Assembly: GCA_030052745.1 (NCBI GenBank)
Contig: JANBVO010000001.1
Span: 248,001 to 312,000 of the forward strand
DNA length: 64,000 nt
Reading direction: 5' to 3'
Origin: Pleurostoma richardsiae
Taxonomy: Eukaryota; Ascomycota; Sordariomycetes; Calosphaeriales; Pleurostomataceae
Position 1 is the first letter of the stretch. Every line of letters starts with the position of its first letter. Both the position numbers and the translations under genes were made by a program. This document shows, in pieces, positions 1 to 10,485 of the stretch. The notes under the pieces were generated by a model, which was given only the letters and a program-made list of their open reading frames with translations, ran no database searches and had not been told where the DNA came from.

Positions 1-25
1 AACATGCATACTAACCAGGAGACAG

Positions 26-1274
26 ATTCGAGACGTATTTCCCGCACATTGACAACGTCTACTCGCACCGCTCCACGCAAAAGTACAAACGCAAGCCCTT
101 CGTCTCGCATTACTGGGACTGCCGGATGAAGGGGCGCCCCCCGGGCACGCCCAAGTCGGACGACCCGAACAAGAAGAAACGCAAGCGCAGCGCGCGGGAA
201 CGCGACCTGTGCGACGTGAAGATCAAGATCACCGAGTACTTCCCCGGCGCGTCCCTGGGCATGCTGGACCTGCCGCCCTCCGGGGACGGCGTGACCTCGC
301 TGCCGCCGACAGCGTTCTCGGGCGCCGGCGTCAGCAGCCAGCGCTTCTGGACGGTGCAGCGGGTCAACGGCAACGGCGCGAACGGCAAGGGTGACGGCAT
401 CGCCGGCCCGCACAAGCACACGCTGGAGAAGAGCGACGAGATCAAGAAGAACAGTGTGCAGCGCTGGCTCGCGGGCCAGGTGAAGGAGGCGCGCAAGACG
501 CAGAAGGGTCAGCAGCCGCACCAGCAGCAGCAACAGCCGCATCAGCAGCAACGGCACCGGCGACCGACGGGGGCCGCAGCCGCCACGGCGAAGAGGCATG
601 CGCGCGAGAGCGACCTGAAGCTGTACGCGGCGTGCTTCTGTCCGTTCTCGCAGCGGGTGTGGGTGGCGCTCGAGGCCAAGGGGCTTCCCTACCAGTACCT
701 CGAGACGGACCCCTTCGCCAAGCCCCGGCAGCTGCTGGAGGCCAACCCGCGGGGGCTGGTGCCGGCTATCCGCAGCGGTGACTGGGCGTGCGGTGAGAGC
801 ACCGTGATCCTGGAGTATCTAGAGGACCTGGACAGCCAAGTGTGCCTGTACCCGACGGAGCCGCGGCTGCGGGCCAACTGCCGGCTGTGGGTGGACCACG
901 TCAACACGCGGGTGGTCCCCGGGTTCTACGCGCTGCTGCGGGCGGCGGAGCCGGGCCGGGCGCGCGAGGAGGCGGTGGAGCGGCTGCAGCACGCGGTGGG
1001 GGAGCTGGTGCAGGCGGCGGACGAGCGGGGGCCGTACTTCCTGGGGCCGAGCCTGTGCCTGGTGGATGTGCACTTCGCGCCGTTCGCGCTGCGGCTGAGC
1101 CGCGTGCTAGGCCCGCTGCGGGAGTGGACGGGCGCGGCGCCGGGGACGAGGTGGGAGGCGTGGGTGCAGGCGCTGGAGCGGAACCCGCACGTCAGGGCCA
1201 CGACGAGCGAGGGGGGGGTGTACCTCGAGACGGCGGATCTGCTACTGGCGGGGGAGCCGGCGGGACTGCGATGA
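26..1274 (+). CDS. Omega-like glutathione transferase with basic N-terminal region (5' end outside window)
   Basis: The gene enters from the left edge. The reading frame has a stop at 12-14, which lies in a CTAAC-type branch site, so the visible exon most likely starts after the acceptor ending at 25. About 170 residues of basic, Lys/Arg-rich sequence precede a Gln/His-rich linker and then a GST fold. The thioredoxin-like half starts near nt 610 with the CPFSQRVW active-site segment; Cys before Pro-Phe is the omega-class pattern, so thiol transfer or glutathione-dependent reduction is likely. The cis-Pro (LVPAI) and the glutathione-binding ESTVILEYLED segment follow, then an all-helical C-terminal half. 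The N-terminal part is not a GST domain and I do not recognise it. GC-rich codon use matches the neighbours. The GST assignment is firm; substrate and full length are unknown. Confidence 0.8.
510..572 (+). repeat. CAG/CAA-rich tract coding Gln/His-rich linker
   Basis: A cytosine-adenine-guanine-rich stretch codes for a run of Gln with His and Pro (QQPHQQQQQPHQQQ). It separates the basic N-terminal region from the GST fold, and is a low-complexity linker likely to vary in length between strains. Confidence 0.75.
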
Positions 1275-2731
1275 TGGGAGGGAACGTGATGACATATGCG
1301 GCTTTCATGATAACGGCAGGGTACGATCAAAGCGGAGGCGTGGCGCTGGTGATGGTTGGTAGACGGTAGACCTTCTGTCGCGACGACCCAAGAAGGCTTC
1401 TCACGATATCTACCTTACGTATTTGCAACGAGTTTATGAATCTCCGCTATCAAAACGTATTAATACCCGACCCAGAACTAGCATGTGATGTTGATGGTTA
1501 TGCGCAGTGTTTCCTATGAAATAGAGTTCTGGTCAGTATCGGATTGGCAACTCTCCCTGTGCCTCTACACAGTAGGCATGAACCTGAGCAACAACAGGTG
1601 GAGAAAGGTCTCTTGACGAACGAGGTCCTTTGACGCGTTGTGCCTGTCAGAGGCATGTCTGTCCCATATCAGGCTGAAGTATGCCTCAACGCATGACGGA
1701 CGGACAATCGAACCCTCGTCCAGCAGGCTGCCTCAGGTCCATTTTGTTTACGCAGCATGAATGCCCTGTGGGCAAAATAAACAACGACTGATCCAGTCAA
1801 CTCGACCTCCAGGTTCCTTTCAGCTCGAACAAGAGGCATTCCACTCAATCAATCCCTCAGCTCCGGGCTGACGGCAGCCTCACCTCGCAGAGGGCACACA
1901 TTAGGCAGGGAGCACAACGCTTTGTCTCCCCGACCGACCTGCCAACCTACCTAACCTTCCTGAACCTTCAAAGCCTTCAAATAAACATCGGCGGGCCCTT
2001 TCTTCTCCACCTCCACCTCCAACTGCACCTCCACCGAGAGCGCAACACCACAGAAGCCGATCATCGCGGCGGCAGTGTTGATCGCCTGCAAGGATGTCGT
2101 ACGCTCTCTGGGCCGGGACGGGGAAGCTAGCGCCTCCAGCTGGCCGGCGCCGGCTGTGGCAGCTGCCGCGGAGCCCCAGCGAGCTGGAGGCGCAACGAGA
2201 GGACTCGGAAGAGGAGAGCGACGCGCCGAAGGGCACCAGCGGCAACGGTACGTACCACACGCGCACATAGTACTGCACCAGCACCAGCAGCACCTCTTTA
2301 GCGAGGGCCTCAGGCCCCGCCCCCACCAAACACACAACCAGCACCAGTACCAACCCAAAGCAGAGGTGCAGCTGGCGCAGGTGCGGGTGCGAGTGCAGGG
2401 TTGGTTTTCTGCAGGCTCGCATCTCCAATATTTCCCCGCCACGACCATCTCGACACCACAACCACCGCCGCACCACCAAACCACCGCCGCCGCCGCCGAA
2501 CCCCTTCGGAGCACCCAGTCGCGCGTATACACGCACGCATCCCGTCCTGCGGTCCCGCCAGACACTTCTTTCCCGCGGCACAGCACAGCAGACCTCTCCT
2601 TCTCCTTCCTCCTCCTCTTCCTCTCCGTCTTCGTTTCTCGGCGCCGGTGTTTTCTTCTCGGGACGGCGCTCTTTGCTGACGGCCACCTCGATGCGATTTC
2701 CACAATAGACTCCTCAGACTCAGACACCACC
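1275..2731. other. Intergenic region, GST to CK2 beta
   Basis: No convincing gene. The last 700 nt are C/T-rich on the + strand and hold the CK2 beta promoter and leader. Long open frames on both strands here (261 and 260 codons on -, 253 on +) are low-complexity Arg/Ser/Pro-rich sequences expected from the base bias. Confidence 0.7.
2592..2638 (+). promoter_or_regulatory. Pyrimidine-rich tract upstream of CK2 beta
   Basis: A nearly pure C/T tract about 95 nt before the CK2 beta start codon. Such CT-rich blocks are common just upstream of transcription starts or in leaders of well expressed filamentous-fungal genes; a role here is inferred from position only. Confidence 0.45.
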
Positions 2732-3954
2732 ATGGACGATTTTGCCAGCGAGTCTGATAGCGACTATACCAGTTATTGGCGGGATTGGGTGAGTGCTTGC
2801 CGTCTCTCCTTGGTCGCCCATCCCCGAGCCCCTTGAGCCCCTCCATCCAAGCCACCCCGTCGCTTGAGGCGATCTACATGCAGACGACATGCTGCGTGTG
2901 TCCCGTGTCGTTGATCTCTTCGCCATCGCCTCGCAAGTCCCCTGTCACACAAGACGGAAGATCGAGCTGGCCTGTCTTGCCCTTACATCTCATGGGATGA
3001 AATAGGCGCATGCCATCCTTCCTCTCTTGGGAACGCGCTCTGCAATATATGGGCATTTTTCATGCAGTCTCATATGCCGTCCTCATTCATGCTGCTACGC
3101 ATGCTGACCAGTGCGTTCTTCTTTAGTTTATATCCTCTCGCGGCAATGAATACTTCTGCGTGATCGACGAGGACTACTTGACGGACAGGTTCAACCTGAC
3201 GGGCCTCAACACCGAGGTGCAGTACTACCAGTATGCGCTGGACCTCATAACGGACGTCTTCGATCTCGACTGCGACGATGACATGCGGGAGACCATTGAG
3301 AAGTCGGCACGCCATCTCTACGGTCTCGTACATGCCCGCTATATCGTCACGACAAGAGGTCTTGCCAAGATGGTGGGTTGCGCCTGCGCTACTCCTCCCT
3401 TTCCACGTCCTACCGCCCCTTGCCTATGGCTGACGGACCGTCTTACACAGCTCGAGAAGTACAAGAAGGCCGACTTCGGCAAGTGTCCGCGGGTGATGTG
3501 CAACTCCCACCCCCTCCTGCCTATGGGTCTGTCCGACATACCCAACGTCAAGCCGGTCAAGCTATACTGCGCACGGTGCGAAGACATCTACAATCCCAAG
3601 TCGAGCCGGCACGCCGCCATTGATGGCGCCTACTTCGGCACGTCCTTTCACAACATCATCTTCCAGGTCTACCCCGCCCTCATCCCCGCAAAGTCCGCCG
3701 AGCGCTACACCCCGCGCGTCTACGGCTTCAAGGTGCACGCCGCCGCCGCACTGATCCGGTGGCAGAACGGCAAGCGCGACGAGATGCGCCGCCGCCTGCG
3801 CAAGATGGAGATCGAGTCCGGCTTCAAGGACGAAAACGGCGACGACGAGGCCGAGGAGTCCGAGGGGGAGGAAGAGGAAGATGTTGAGTTCGAGAACGGC
3901 CAGGGCGGCGAGAGGCTGGTCGAGGTAGGCGACGGCATGAGCGTTGTCGCCTAG
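2732..3954 (+). CDS. ckb1: Casein kinase 2 regulatory subunit beta
   Basis: Regulatory subunit of protein kinase CK2; it dimerises through a zinc finger and docks two catalytic alpha subunits in nucleus and cytosol. Exons 2732-2788, 3127-3372 and 3451-3954 join to 268 codons. The first exon gives the acidic family N-terminus MDDFASESDSDYTSYWRDW, continued by FISSRGNEYFCVIDEDY. The zinc ligands are seen as CPRVMC near residue 126 and CARC near residue 152, followed by the dimer and alpha-contact region with AYFGTSFHNIIFQVYP. The C-terminus is a Glu/Asp-rich tail. Intron 1 is long (338 nt); intron 2 (78 nt) is a stop-free multiple of three, but family alignment (KM then LEKYKKADFGKCPR) shows it is an intron. 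The ATG at 2732 is chosen on family fit, although the frame stays open upstream. Confidence 0.95.
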
Positions 3955-4678
3955 AGCTATTACTTCTTTCTCGTCCCCGCGGTTGTCGTGTGCGGCTGAT
4001 GGATATTACCGGGTCATATCTACCTAAGTTCTTGGGTCTATCCTTCGATCACGCACCGCCTTATACCATTCACATCTTCACACCCCTCTTCAACCCCCTC
4101 ATCATATGGTCGTACTAGGATTTTGCTTGGCAGGTATCTGGCGTTTTCGCAAAGGGGCAGGACGGTTGGTCTTGCAGAGGGGCTTGCTGGGGACGTACGT
4201 AATGATCAAGAAATAAATCCGGTTCAAGGACTTTACCCTCGTGTTGTGGATGCCGTGATCTGGTATTGCTTCCCTTGCCCCTGGTGGACGTGCCTAGCCT
4301 CTTATAAAACCGGTAAAGGGGGCTGGCGGAGGCCTCTTTACTCTAGTCCTGATGGCGTAGAACTGGCCAAGTGGATGTGCGCCGCGAATCTTGATGAATT
4401 GACATACACTTATACCCCTATCAAGCCGTGAATGGTGTGCTTTGAACCGAAAACACCGTGCTGCAGGCATTTCCTACCTAAAACGAATCTACCACATGCG
4501 GCCTAAACGCCAAAAGGTCCCGCCAGGGACATGATGCCAAGTAGCGCACCCATCTAGAAGATGCTTTTCTCCCTCCTTATTTACATACTCATCATGCTAG
4601 TGCCCTCGACACAGACTGAGATCCCAAGCTGATATCAACGCCCGAGGATGGAGGAGAAACAGAGGCAGAACCACTCCC
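3955..4678. other. Convergent intergenic region, CK2 beta / PAP2
   Basis: 3' flanks of two genes that face each other. An AATAAA-like hexamer lies at 4212-4217, about 260 nt after the CK2 beta stop, and could be its poly(A) signal. No gene-like sequence is seen; a 102-codon + frame at 4123-4431 has no recognisable features. Confidence 0.6.
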
Positions 4679-6126
4679 CTAGACGCTCGCCCCCGTGCTC
4701 TGGCCCGTCCTCTCCCTCTTCGCAGAGCCGTTGCCTCCATCAGGCGACAACACCCTCCTCGCGCCGCCGCCCCGGCCCTCAATCGCGTCCTCCTCGTCCG
4801 CCACCTCGCCGTTACCGCCGCCGCCGCCGCCGCCGGAGGACGACAGGCGCCCGTAGCGCTCCCTGTCCGTGGCGTAGCTGAAGCTCCCGACGCCGGCCCA
4901 CCAGGCCTTGTCCGCGCTGCGGGGGCCCCAGGCCCAGCCGGCGCCCTGGCTGACGGGCAGGTGGTAGAAGCGGAAGGCGAAGACGGCGCACACGCAGCCG
5001 ATGCCGAAGCCGAACAGGATGTCGAAGCCGTGGTGGCGGAAGTCGAACCACCGCGACGAGGCGATGAAGATCGCGGCGAAGAAGGGGCACAGCGCGGCCG
5101 CCAGCAGGTACAGCGGCGGCGCGGCGGCCTGCCGCCGGGCGGCGGAGACGGAGGCCCGGTGCGACGCGAGGCGCTTCGCGGCGGAGGGGTTGTCGCTGTG
5201 GGAGGCGGACAGGCCCTCCTCGTCGTGCACGGCGCGGTCGGCGAGCTCGTACCCGCCGTCGTCCCGGTCGTAGTCGTCGCGGTAGGCGGTCGGGACGCGC
5301 GAGGGGAAGGCGGAGAAGGCGGACTGGTCGGCGTAGCCGGCGGGGGCGAGGAAGGGGAAGGTGATGGCGAACTTGGAGGCGATGAACAGAGACAGGTAGA
5401 GCAGGCCCGCGGCGGCGGAGGACGAGTGGCCGGACGGGAAGCTGCGGAAGCCGTCCTGCAGGGTGGAGGCGTCCGGGTTGCGGCAGATGGCGGCCGAGAC
5501 GAGCTGCCCGTTGCTGGAGACGTTGGCGACGCCGCCGACGACGTAGCGCGCCACGGCGGCGAGGTCCGGGTGGCACCGTGCGAGCATGTCCGGGCGGGGC
5601 TTGCCGAAGAGGTTCTTCATGCCGCTGGTGATGAACCAGGCCGAGGCCAGGGACAGGCCCAGCCCGAGCCAGCCGGCGTGCCACTCCCAGAGGCGGCGCT
5701 TCCACACCAGGGAGGCGGGCGTGCCGCGCGGGACGGTGGGGCCCGGCACGAAGACCAGGGCGATGACGAGGACGAGGACGGCCGGGATGGCCAGGACGCA
5801 GACGAAGAGGAGCCACGTGGGCACGGTCTCGTCGGTGGTGAAGGGGAAGCTATGGGTGTACACTGGTTAGCATTGCATGCAAGTGGTACATGTGTTTTAT
5901 ATTGGTGGTCTTAAAAATGAAGGGGGAGAAACGCCACTTACGAGATGTCCGGGTCCTCGAGGGAAAACGGCCGCTTGTTAGGGTCGATGTCACCCAGCAC
6001 GAAGCCGACGGCAGCGGCGACGATTATGACGACCCAGTCGAAGACGTACGAGGAGATCAGGACGAGGTTGACCTTGCCGCTGCGGCGCGGCGAGCCCCGC
6101 GCCGAGGGCTCGTGGTACACGGGCAT
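4679..6126 (-). CDS. PAP2-family lipid phosphate phosphatase (DPP1-like)
   Basis: Integral membrane phosphatase expected to dephosphorylate diacylglycerol pyrophosphate, phosphatidate or related lipid phosphates. Two exons on the - strand, 6126-5942 and 5849-4679, with a 92 nt intron (GTAAGT donor, CTAAC branch at 5870-5866, TAG acceptor), give 451 codons. The junction reads DPDIS-FPFTTDETVPTW, the family's usual sequence. All three catalytic signatures are present: KNLFGKPRP (KxxxxxxRP), FPSGHSSSAA (PSGH) and SRWFDFRHHGFD (SRxxxxxHxxxD). About six membrane segments are visible. The loop between the second and third motifs holds a roughly 75-residue hydrophilic, Asp/Ser/Arg-rich insert, and the tail after the last helix is Gly-rich and acidic. 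Very high GC also creates long antisense frames, which I discount. Confidence 0.92.
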
Positions 6127-7680
6127 GCTTCTTAGGGCGGAGGACGGTTGGCGGCGTGGGTGGGAGCTGTGGGTTGATGGCGAGGGGATCAGAGGCCAAG
6201 AGTCGCCGTCCCGAGGAGCTGACATGGAGGTGCTGAGGAAGAGAAAAGGTGTTGGAGTGCCTAGGGCAGGTACATATAATAAGGCAGGGCAGCTCCGCAC
6301 AAAGGAGCTCTTTGAAGAGGAGGGAGCGATGCTCAAGGTTTGAGTTTGGATGGGCGTGTGCCGCCGAAAACACCGAGGAAAGGCTTCTTCTCCTCCGGCT
6401 TACGATGGTTAACTGAAATCTAGTCTTGCTCCTGGTAGGAAGATTGAGATGATTGATATCTGAAAAGCAGATTAAGAAAAAAAAAAAGAATGCTTTCCCA
6501 ACAAGCGGTCGCACGCAAATGAAAGAGTGGTGAAGCTCCTTTGTCTCTAGGGTGTTATACTGAGGATGCAGAGCTCAGGGACGCCCTCACAGCTTTCCTA
6601 CTAAAGCGGGAGCTGGTCGTGTGCCCCCTTACCCGTTTACTGCACTGTACTTACGTGTAGGTGCGGATATCCCGGTCAGTACCCTCATCCTTGCTTCACC
6701 TCGCCCGCTGGGAGTGGCAATGCGGCGCGGGCGGGTTACGCAGTCGCTCTTGGCCCCCTTGCACAGCCGCCGAGTTAATTCAGGCCCAAGCAACGACAAG
6801 ACGTTTGTGGCCGCAGTTTCAGTGGGCAGCCAGTGGCTCTGTCGCAGTGCCGAGAGAAGATGATGATGGACTGCATTAAAGGATGCTTGGAAGGCCCCAG
6901 ATTTTCTCTTGGCCTTCCGTCTCTCCTGTGGGGCCCGGGCTTGTCGAGTCTCCCCAGGAGACGTGCAAGTGGCCTGTCGGGCGCGACTCCATTCCCGGCC
7001 CTTCTGTGCTAATAAATGCGCATTCTCACCTCTGTCAAGGTCGAGGGCGAGACATTCGTGAGTCGTGACGACAGAGAGAGACAGCAGGCCTTGGCTCTGT
7101 TACGCGATCCACATCCCGCACAGAGACTTTACCTTAGTTATGCAGCCAGAGAATGGGCGTCAGCCGTTTTGTTTTTACTTCCAGCGTAGAAGCCTTACCC
7201 AGTTGTCAACAGGAGCTGACCACGGCTCAATAATGAGGGATCAGGATGATTGCCATATGGCAACTGACGAACATGTCGGCCCCGGCTGCTGAAGAAGCCA
7301 GTTGCTTGTTATGAACTCGGAGTTATGGGCTATAGTTTGCTTCCTCCAAGCGTAAATGGTAGAGACAACTGGTAGGACAGACGTAGAAATGACAGGACGA
7401 TCCGAAACTGGGTCCGTAGACCAGATGACAGCGATTCATGTAACCCTAGGCTACCGAGCCTCCTGCTGGAAAGGAGGTCCTCTGTACTTTGATCCGGTCA
7501 CTATGGAACGCAAGCTCCGGTGACATGACAGGGTAGATGGTTTGTGAAAGGGCTGTCATGTATACATGAAGTCCTGACTGGCCGGGAGCCAAGTCGACTT
7601 CGTCTATCATGAGATATTGTACAGAGCATCTTACAGCAGCCGACCGGCATGCGTTGAATATACAAACACCCACTGTGTTC
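6127..7680. other. Intergenic region, PAP2 / uL2m
   Basis: Promoter of the PAP2 gene on the left and 3' flank of uL2m on the right. It includes a short poly(A) run near 6476-6487. Several short frames (60-130 codons) have no family resemblance. No RNA gene or repeat recognised. Confidence 0.6.
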
Positions 7681-8962
7681 TTAGGCCACCTTGATCTTCT
7701 TGTTCTTGTCCCTCCGCTTGCCCATGTTGCGCACACGAGGGACGACCACCCACTTGTTGATGTTGTGGGTCCTCCGAGTCTTGAAGCCACCTTTTGCCTA
7801 AACTCTATGTCAACGTAGGCTCAGCAACATGTAGATGCATTCTTGACTTACTGGCTGTCCCCAAGGGCTCACAGGCGGCCTGTTACCCTTGGACTTTCCA
7901 CGACCTCCACCAAGAGGATGGTCATCTATGCAGTACTTTGTCAGCCTAGGTTCAGATATAGCAGTCTTGGGACAGCGGCCACTCACTTGCGTTCATAGCA
8001 ACACCCCGAACAGTTGGCCTGATGTTCAACCAGCGACTCCGTCCGGCCTTCCCAAGCTGTCTGTACTGGTGATGCGGGTTGCTCGCCTGTCCAATGGTTG
8101 CGCAAGCGTCCTTGCTCACTTTCCTGATCTCACCGCTTTGAAGTCTCACGTTCACAAACTTTCCAACCATGACCTTGGTTCCATCATCGCGGGTCTCTTC
8201 TTCCTTCGAGGCGACAATGGCGTAAGTTCCTGCGCTTCGGCAGAATACCGCCGGTCCGATCGGCCTCGATCCGACATTATAGACCATGGTCCCGACGGGT
8301 ATCATGTGCATCGGCAAGCAGTTTCCCCTCCACGCGGTCTTAGCAGCAAGAATACCGGGGTCGATGACTCCGCCCATGCTATCGAGGAGATCCTGAGGGA
8401 TTCCCGAGCGGTAGCTCTGGACGACGTCTCCAGCTCTCATGCCTTCGGCAGCCACAATGTAGCTCTTCCGGCCGGTCGCCTGTTCCGTCAGGAGGGCAAT
8501 GTGGGCGCTCCTGCCGGGATCATGCTCGATTCGTTCCACCAGATGCGGGCCCGGTGTCCACCGCTCGAAGTCGACCATGCGAATCCGTCTCTTTGCGCCG
8601 CCTCCACGATGCCGTACAGTCACTCTTCCACTGTTGTTTCTGCCACCCTTTCCGTGGCCCTTCTTTGGGAACGTCAGGGGTAGGAAAGGCCGGCCCTTCC
8701 ACAGGTGATCGTTGACGGGCCGCTTCAGATGTCGGAGACCAGGGGTCCGCGGCTTGTACGTTCTCATCACGACATGCGTGTCGTCTTCTCTGGCTTGGCT
8801 AGGAGCCTGGAAGTCGCTCATTGCGCTTCTCTTTGGCTCGACGGGGGTTGCATATCCTCTGGCGATATAGAGACCAAGCGACCTGGGGCAGGCCACAGCC
8901 CTGGCGGCAGCCAGAGGCCGGAATCGTGGCTGCAGCATGATGTGCCGAGAGCGGACGGTCAA
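7681..8962 (-). CDS. RML2: Mitochondrial large-subunit ribosomal protein uL2m
   Basis: Component of the mitochondrial large ribosomal subunit, placed near the peptidyl transferase centre. Exons on the - strand are 8962-7987, 7925-7852 and 7797-7681 (introns 61 and 54 nt), giving 388 codons. A start at 8938 would give a more typical presequence ([20 protein letters not shown]). The body has the L2 landmarks: [23 protein letters not shown] near residue 100, then [20 protein letters not shown] across the first junction, and a basic C-terminus ending in [11 protein letters not shown]. The segment normally reading DHPHGGG reads DHPLGGG here (nt 7923-7903); this residue is nearly invariant in L2 proteins. 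The gene diverges from the cyclin gene. Confidence 0.93.
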
Positions 8963-10485
8963 GCTCGGGATCGAGCTTTCAAGTCCTCCAGGAGCTCAAT
9001 TGATGATCCCAGATGACATTGACTTCAATTCCCTTCGACTCGGCGGGGAATTGACGGGCTCGTATGCCGCGGAACTCGGGCGAGTTGAGTTCCTGTTCAA
9101 GTGTTCGGCGTCCTCAGAGGTACCAAAAATTCGGCTCGAATCGCTTGGGCCAGTCGGGATTCTGCTTGGCTCACACTTGGGGGACCTGCCTTACGGGACA
9201 AAACGCTGAGCATCGTTTATCCGAACCGAGAGGTTAAAGCGGAAAGCACCGCCACACCGAGCTGCATTTGAGCCTCAGATGTGGCTGGCGTGTGTGGGGC
9301 AGCGCGTGAGGTCACGGCTTGGAGCGCGAAAACACGGCAGGGACTTCGCATCCCTTGCAGGCGTTTCTGGCGTTACGCAGAGTGGGGAGCTTGGAGCCAA
9401 TTGCGGCCCCGTTGCCCCGCGGTTGCCATTATTGACTGTGGAAACGGGCCCGTGCTGGTACGTACCCCGTCGCGTACTAGCGATGGTGCTGTGCTCCAGC
9501 CCCATGTACCTTTTCTCGATCCAAACACCCCGTCATCATCGAGCTGCCACTTCCTCCCCTAGATCTTGCCTGACTGCAACTGCAACCCCCGTATGCCCTC
9601 TTCTCTGCACCTGCGATACGCACACAAAGCCCTACAAGCTGCAGCAAGCACCTCCCACTGCCATTGACACGCTTGCGGGCAGGTCTGCCGGCGTTTTGTC
9701 TCGTTGAAGCGCGTGTGCAGCATTGCAGCTCCAGGCGCGGTACCTGCTCTAGCAACGGAGCCAGATCCCGCCCTGGCATTCACGATTTATTTCCCGCTTC
9801 AGAGCTTCGCGCTAGTCTTGGGTACCTCCTCTTAGCCCGGCACGCCAGCACGGTACCTGGGTACCTTACTCTGTTCCACACACGTCTCTCCCGCCAACCT
9901 GCCATCGGTGTTACTCCACCACGGCCAAACACCTCCTCTCTTAAAAACAAGGCCTGCTCTGCACATAAACATTTCCCCCTCTGGTCTTCCTCCACCCGGT
10001 CTTGGTCCTCTTCCTCTCTCAACAGCAGGCGTGGTGTTTCCTTCCTCTTCGGAGTCCGCGATCTCTTCCCTTTCGAGGATCATCACATCCTCCCTTCCTA
10101 ATTCGCGTCCAAGAGGGTCACCATCCCGCCGGCAGCCCAGTCTCTCCTGTTGCCAGCATCCGACACAGGTCCAACAGATACACAGGGCATATCAGGACTC
10201 GACATAGCTCGTATTGAAGCATCTGCTTCCAGACAATTTCTATGTAAGTTGCCTATCGTCCCCGTCAATTCCTCTCTTCAGGCAGCCCTCGCCAGATCCG
10301 CGTGGAACTTCGCGTTATCAGGTAACCACTGCACGTTGGCTTGCCTCGAGAATACTATATATCTTCTCAGTACCGCGTATTGTCTTGCTACAAGTCAAGC
10401 TTATATGCAGTACGGCTAACGACGTTCTGTAGTTTAGTCCAGTCTACAACGCAATAGTTTACACGTCAGATAATCAGTCGGCACG
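8963..10485. other. Divergent promoter region, uL2m / cyclin B
   Basis: Shared upstream region of 1.5 kb. The cyclin-proximal half is C/T-rich and contains four GGTACC palindromes within 127 nt (9739, 9821, 9852, 9860). Frames of 142 and 145 codons on the + strand (9279-9707, 9664-10101) look like chance leader frames. Confidence 0.6.
10244..10432 (+). other. Probable 5'-UTR intron of the cyclin B gene
   Basis: A GTAAGT donor at 10244, a CTAAC branch sequence at 10415-10419 and a TAG acceptor ending at 10432 delimit a 189 nt candidate intron that ends 53 nt before the cyclin start codon. Splicing is inferred from the signals alone. Confidence 0.55.

Noticed and set aside
1690-1740. Possible tRNA B-box on the - strand (GGTTCGATT)
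   Set aside because: Flanking bases do not form a T-stem and no A-box or cloverleaf can be drawn.
1901-2836. Long overlapping frames on both strands before CK2 beta, including a 253-codon + frame in phase with CK2 beta exon 1
   Set aside because: Low-complexity Ser/Arg/Pro/His sequence following from the C/T-rich leader; the family N-terminus starts at 2732.
4961-5914. 317-codon + frame antisense to the PAP2 gene
   Set aside because: Mirror of a very GC-rich coding region; Gly/Glu/Arg/Val repeats with no domain, while the - strand carries all PAP2 motifs.
7889-8683. 264-codon + frame antisense to uL2m
   Set aside because: Shadow of the ribosomal protein frame; no independent features.
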